NCBI GenBank assembly: GCA_900756495.1
Contig: CAAEKI010000182.1
Coordinates: forward strand, 1 to 6,751
Length of the DNA stretch: 6,751 bases
Direction of reading: 5' to 3'
Source: an uncultured Oscillospiraceae bacterium
GTDB taxonomy: Bacteria; Bacillota; Clostridia; Oscillospirales; Oscillospiraceae
In this document: positions 5,502 to 6,751 of the stretch, one piece after another
Layout: each line of letters opens with the position of its first letter
Numbering within the stretch: the first letter of the stretch is position 1
Program-made: the position numbers and the translations under genes
The notes under the pieces: model-generated
What the model was told of the DNA's origin: nothing
Seen by the model: the letters and a program-made list of their open reading frames with translations, nothing else
Database searches by the model: none

Positions 5502-5527
5502 AAATGGTAACATTTAAGTGGTATACT
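5502..5527 (+). promoter_or_regulatory. Extended -10 promoter of citrate synthase with small dyad
   Basis: TGGTATACT (5519-5527) is a near-perfect extended -10 (TGnTATAAT). No good -35 stands 17 bp upstream, which extended -10 promoters tolerate. Overlapping the -35 position is the perfect dyad AAATG-GTAA-CATTT (5502-5515), a possible operator where a bound protein would affect polymerase. Initiation near 5534 gives a short leader of about 35 nt. Confidence 0.55.
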
Positions 5528-5568
5528 AAATATTGAAGATTTCACACATCAGAAAAAGGAGGTACGCT

Positions 5569-6751
5569 ATGGCGAGCAATCCGAATTACTGTGACGTGAC
5601 CCCCGAGATCGAGGCGCTGGCGGCTATGAGCCTGGAGAACAGCTGCATCGATCCGGAAGACTATGTGCGCTATGACGTGAAACGGGGCCTGCGGGATCTG
5701 AACGGCAAAGGCGTAGTGGCGGGATTGACCGAAATTTCCGACATTGTGGCAAAGAAGCTTGTAGACGGCAAGGAGATCCCCTGTGACGGCAAGCTCTATT
5801 ACCGCGGCGTGGACGTGGAGGAGCTGGTGAGCGGAGCTCTGCGGGAGGGCCGCTTCGGCTTTGAGGAGACCGCTTACCTGCTGATTCTGGGCCGCCTGCC
5901 CAATGCGGCGGAGCTGGAGGCCTTTAAGCGGCAGCTGGGCTATTACCGCTCCCTGCCCAACAACTTCGTGCGGGACGTCATCCTGAAAGCGCCCAGTCAT
6001 GACATTATGAACACCCTGGCGCGGAGCGTGCTTAACCTGGCCTCCTATGATGACCGGGCCGACGACATCTCCCTGCCCAACGTCATGCGGCAGTGTCTCC
6101 AGCTGCTGGCGACCTTTCCGCTGCTCAGCGTATACGGCTATCAGGCCTACAACTACAAGGAGGGCAATTCCCTCTTTATTCACGCGCCCGATCCGGAAAA
6201 GTCTACCGCAGAGAACATTCTGACCCTTCTGCGCGCAGACTCTTCCTACTCCTTTTGGGAAGCCCATGTGCTGGACGTCTGTATGACCCTCCACGCGGAG
6301 CACGGCGGCGGCAATAACTCCACCTTCACCACCCATGTGGTTACCTCTTCCGGTACGGATACTTACTCGTGCATGGCGGCCGCCCTGGCTTCGCTCAAGG
6401 GGCCGAAGCACGGTGGCGCCAATATCAAGGTTATCCAGATGTTCGAGGACTTGAAGAAGACGGTACGGGACTGGAAGGACGAGGACGAGATTAAGCGCTA
6501 TCTCCGGGATCTGCTGGACAAGAGGGCCTTCGACAAGGCGGGACTTATCTACGGCATGGGGCACGCCGTCTACTCTCTGTCCGATCCCCGCGCCAATATT
6601 CTCCGCTCCTTTGTGGAAAAGCTCTCCCGGGAGAAGGGGAGAAACGAGGAGTATGAGCTCTATTCTCTTGTCGAGCGCCTGGGACCTGAAGTGATCTCCG
6701 GCGAGCGGAGAATGTACAAGGGAGTCTCTGCAAATGTGGACTTCTACTCCG
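5569..6751 (+). CDS. gltA: Citrate synthase (citrate/2-methylcitrate synthase type), 3' end cut by window
   Basis: Condenses acetyl-CoA with oxaloacetate to citrate in the cytoplasm, the entry step toward 2-oxoglutarate and glutamate in anaerobes with a partial TCA cycle. Relatives may accept propionyl-CoA. 394 codons are visible. Family motifs are LHAEHGGGNNSTF (241-253, catalytic His245), LKGPKHGGAN (276-285, His281), IYGMGHAVYSLSDPRA (327-342, oxaloacetate-binding His332 and Arg341) and SANVDFYS (387-394), whose Asp391 is the expected catalytic Asp. All three catalytic residues are therefore present, and the window ends three residues after the last. Several dozen C-terminal residues are missing. 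The N-terminal extension of about 45 residues before GLTEISDIV is usual in clostridial members. AAAGGAGG (5555-5562) stands 6 nt before the ATG. It has its own promoter and lies beyond the corA terminator, so it is not co-transcribed with corA. The symbol is generic; citZ would be the Bacillus name. Confidence 0.93.
   Translation, partial: MASNPNYCDVTPEIEALAAMSLENSCIDPEDYVRYDVKRGLRDLNGKGVVAGLTEISDIVAKKLVDGKEIPCDGKLYYRGVDVEELVSGALREGRFGFEETAYLLILGRLPNAAELEAFKRQLGYYRSLPNNFVRDVILKAPSHDIMNTLARSVLNLASYDDRADDISLPNVMRQCLQLLATFPLLSVYGYQAYNYKEGNSLFIHAPDPEKSTAENILTLLRADSSYSFWEAHVLDVCMTLHAEHGGGNNSTFTTHVVTSSGTDTYSCMAAALASLKGPKHGGANIKVIQMFEDLKKTVRDWKDEDEIKRYLRDLLDKRAFDKAGLIYGMGHAVYSLSDPRANILRSFVEKLSREKGRNEEYELYSLVERLGPEVISGERRMYKGVSANVDFYS

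Noticed and set aside
4472..5545. 357-residue minus-strand frame
   Set aside because: Antisense to CorA, whose protein is unmistakable; the Gln/His/Leu-rich translation matches no family.
5542..6564. 340-residue minus-strand frame
   Set aside because: Antisense to citrate synthase, whose catalytic motifs are intact on the plus strand.

Overview
The window reads as chromosomal DNA from a fairly GC-rich Firmicute, most likely a gut-type Clostridium relative (Oscillospirales-like). This is an inference. It rests on strong AAGGAGG-like ribosome binding sites, recognisable sigma-A promoters in AT-rich gaps, G/C-ending codons that leave long antisense shadow frames, and the flavour of the proteins. 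I see no insertion sequence, CRISPR array, tRNA or rRNA.

Left half (1-4053): two minus-strand genes, a large CocE/S15-type serine hydrolase (46-2265) and a 12-TM MFS carrier (2758-4053), enclose a plus-strand HxlR-type regulator (from 2362). The regulator is divergent from the hydrolase and convergent with the carrier. Its reading frame has no stop at the end of the HxlR domain and runs on antisense through the end of the carrier gene, to 3051. A one-base indel could explain this. A carrier, a hydrolase and an HxlR switch would fit a small uptake-and-hydrolysis unit for an ester, amide or peptide-like substrate, but the substrate cannot be read from the sequence.

Central gap (4054-4531): it holds a promoter for the carrier facing left, a structured 5' UTR, an unexplained 18-bp perfect palindrome, and a strong promoter facing right. 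The right-facing promoter drives a leader of about 195 nt ahead of a CorA-family divalent metal transporter (4532-5422). The leader carries a 25-codon peptide gene with its own Shine-Dalgarno and a textbook intrinsic terminator just before the corA start. It can also form a chain of mutually exclusive helices (anti-antiterminator, antiterminator, terminator). I read this as a transcription attenuator controlled by leader-peptide translation or an unknown ligand. It is the most interesting element here.

Right end (5423-6751): an intrinsic terminator closes the corA unit. A new extended -10 promoter and a strong RBS then start a citrate synthase gene, which the window cuts just after its catalytic Asp. 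The corA and citrate synthase units look transcriptionally separate.
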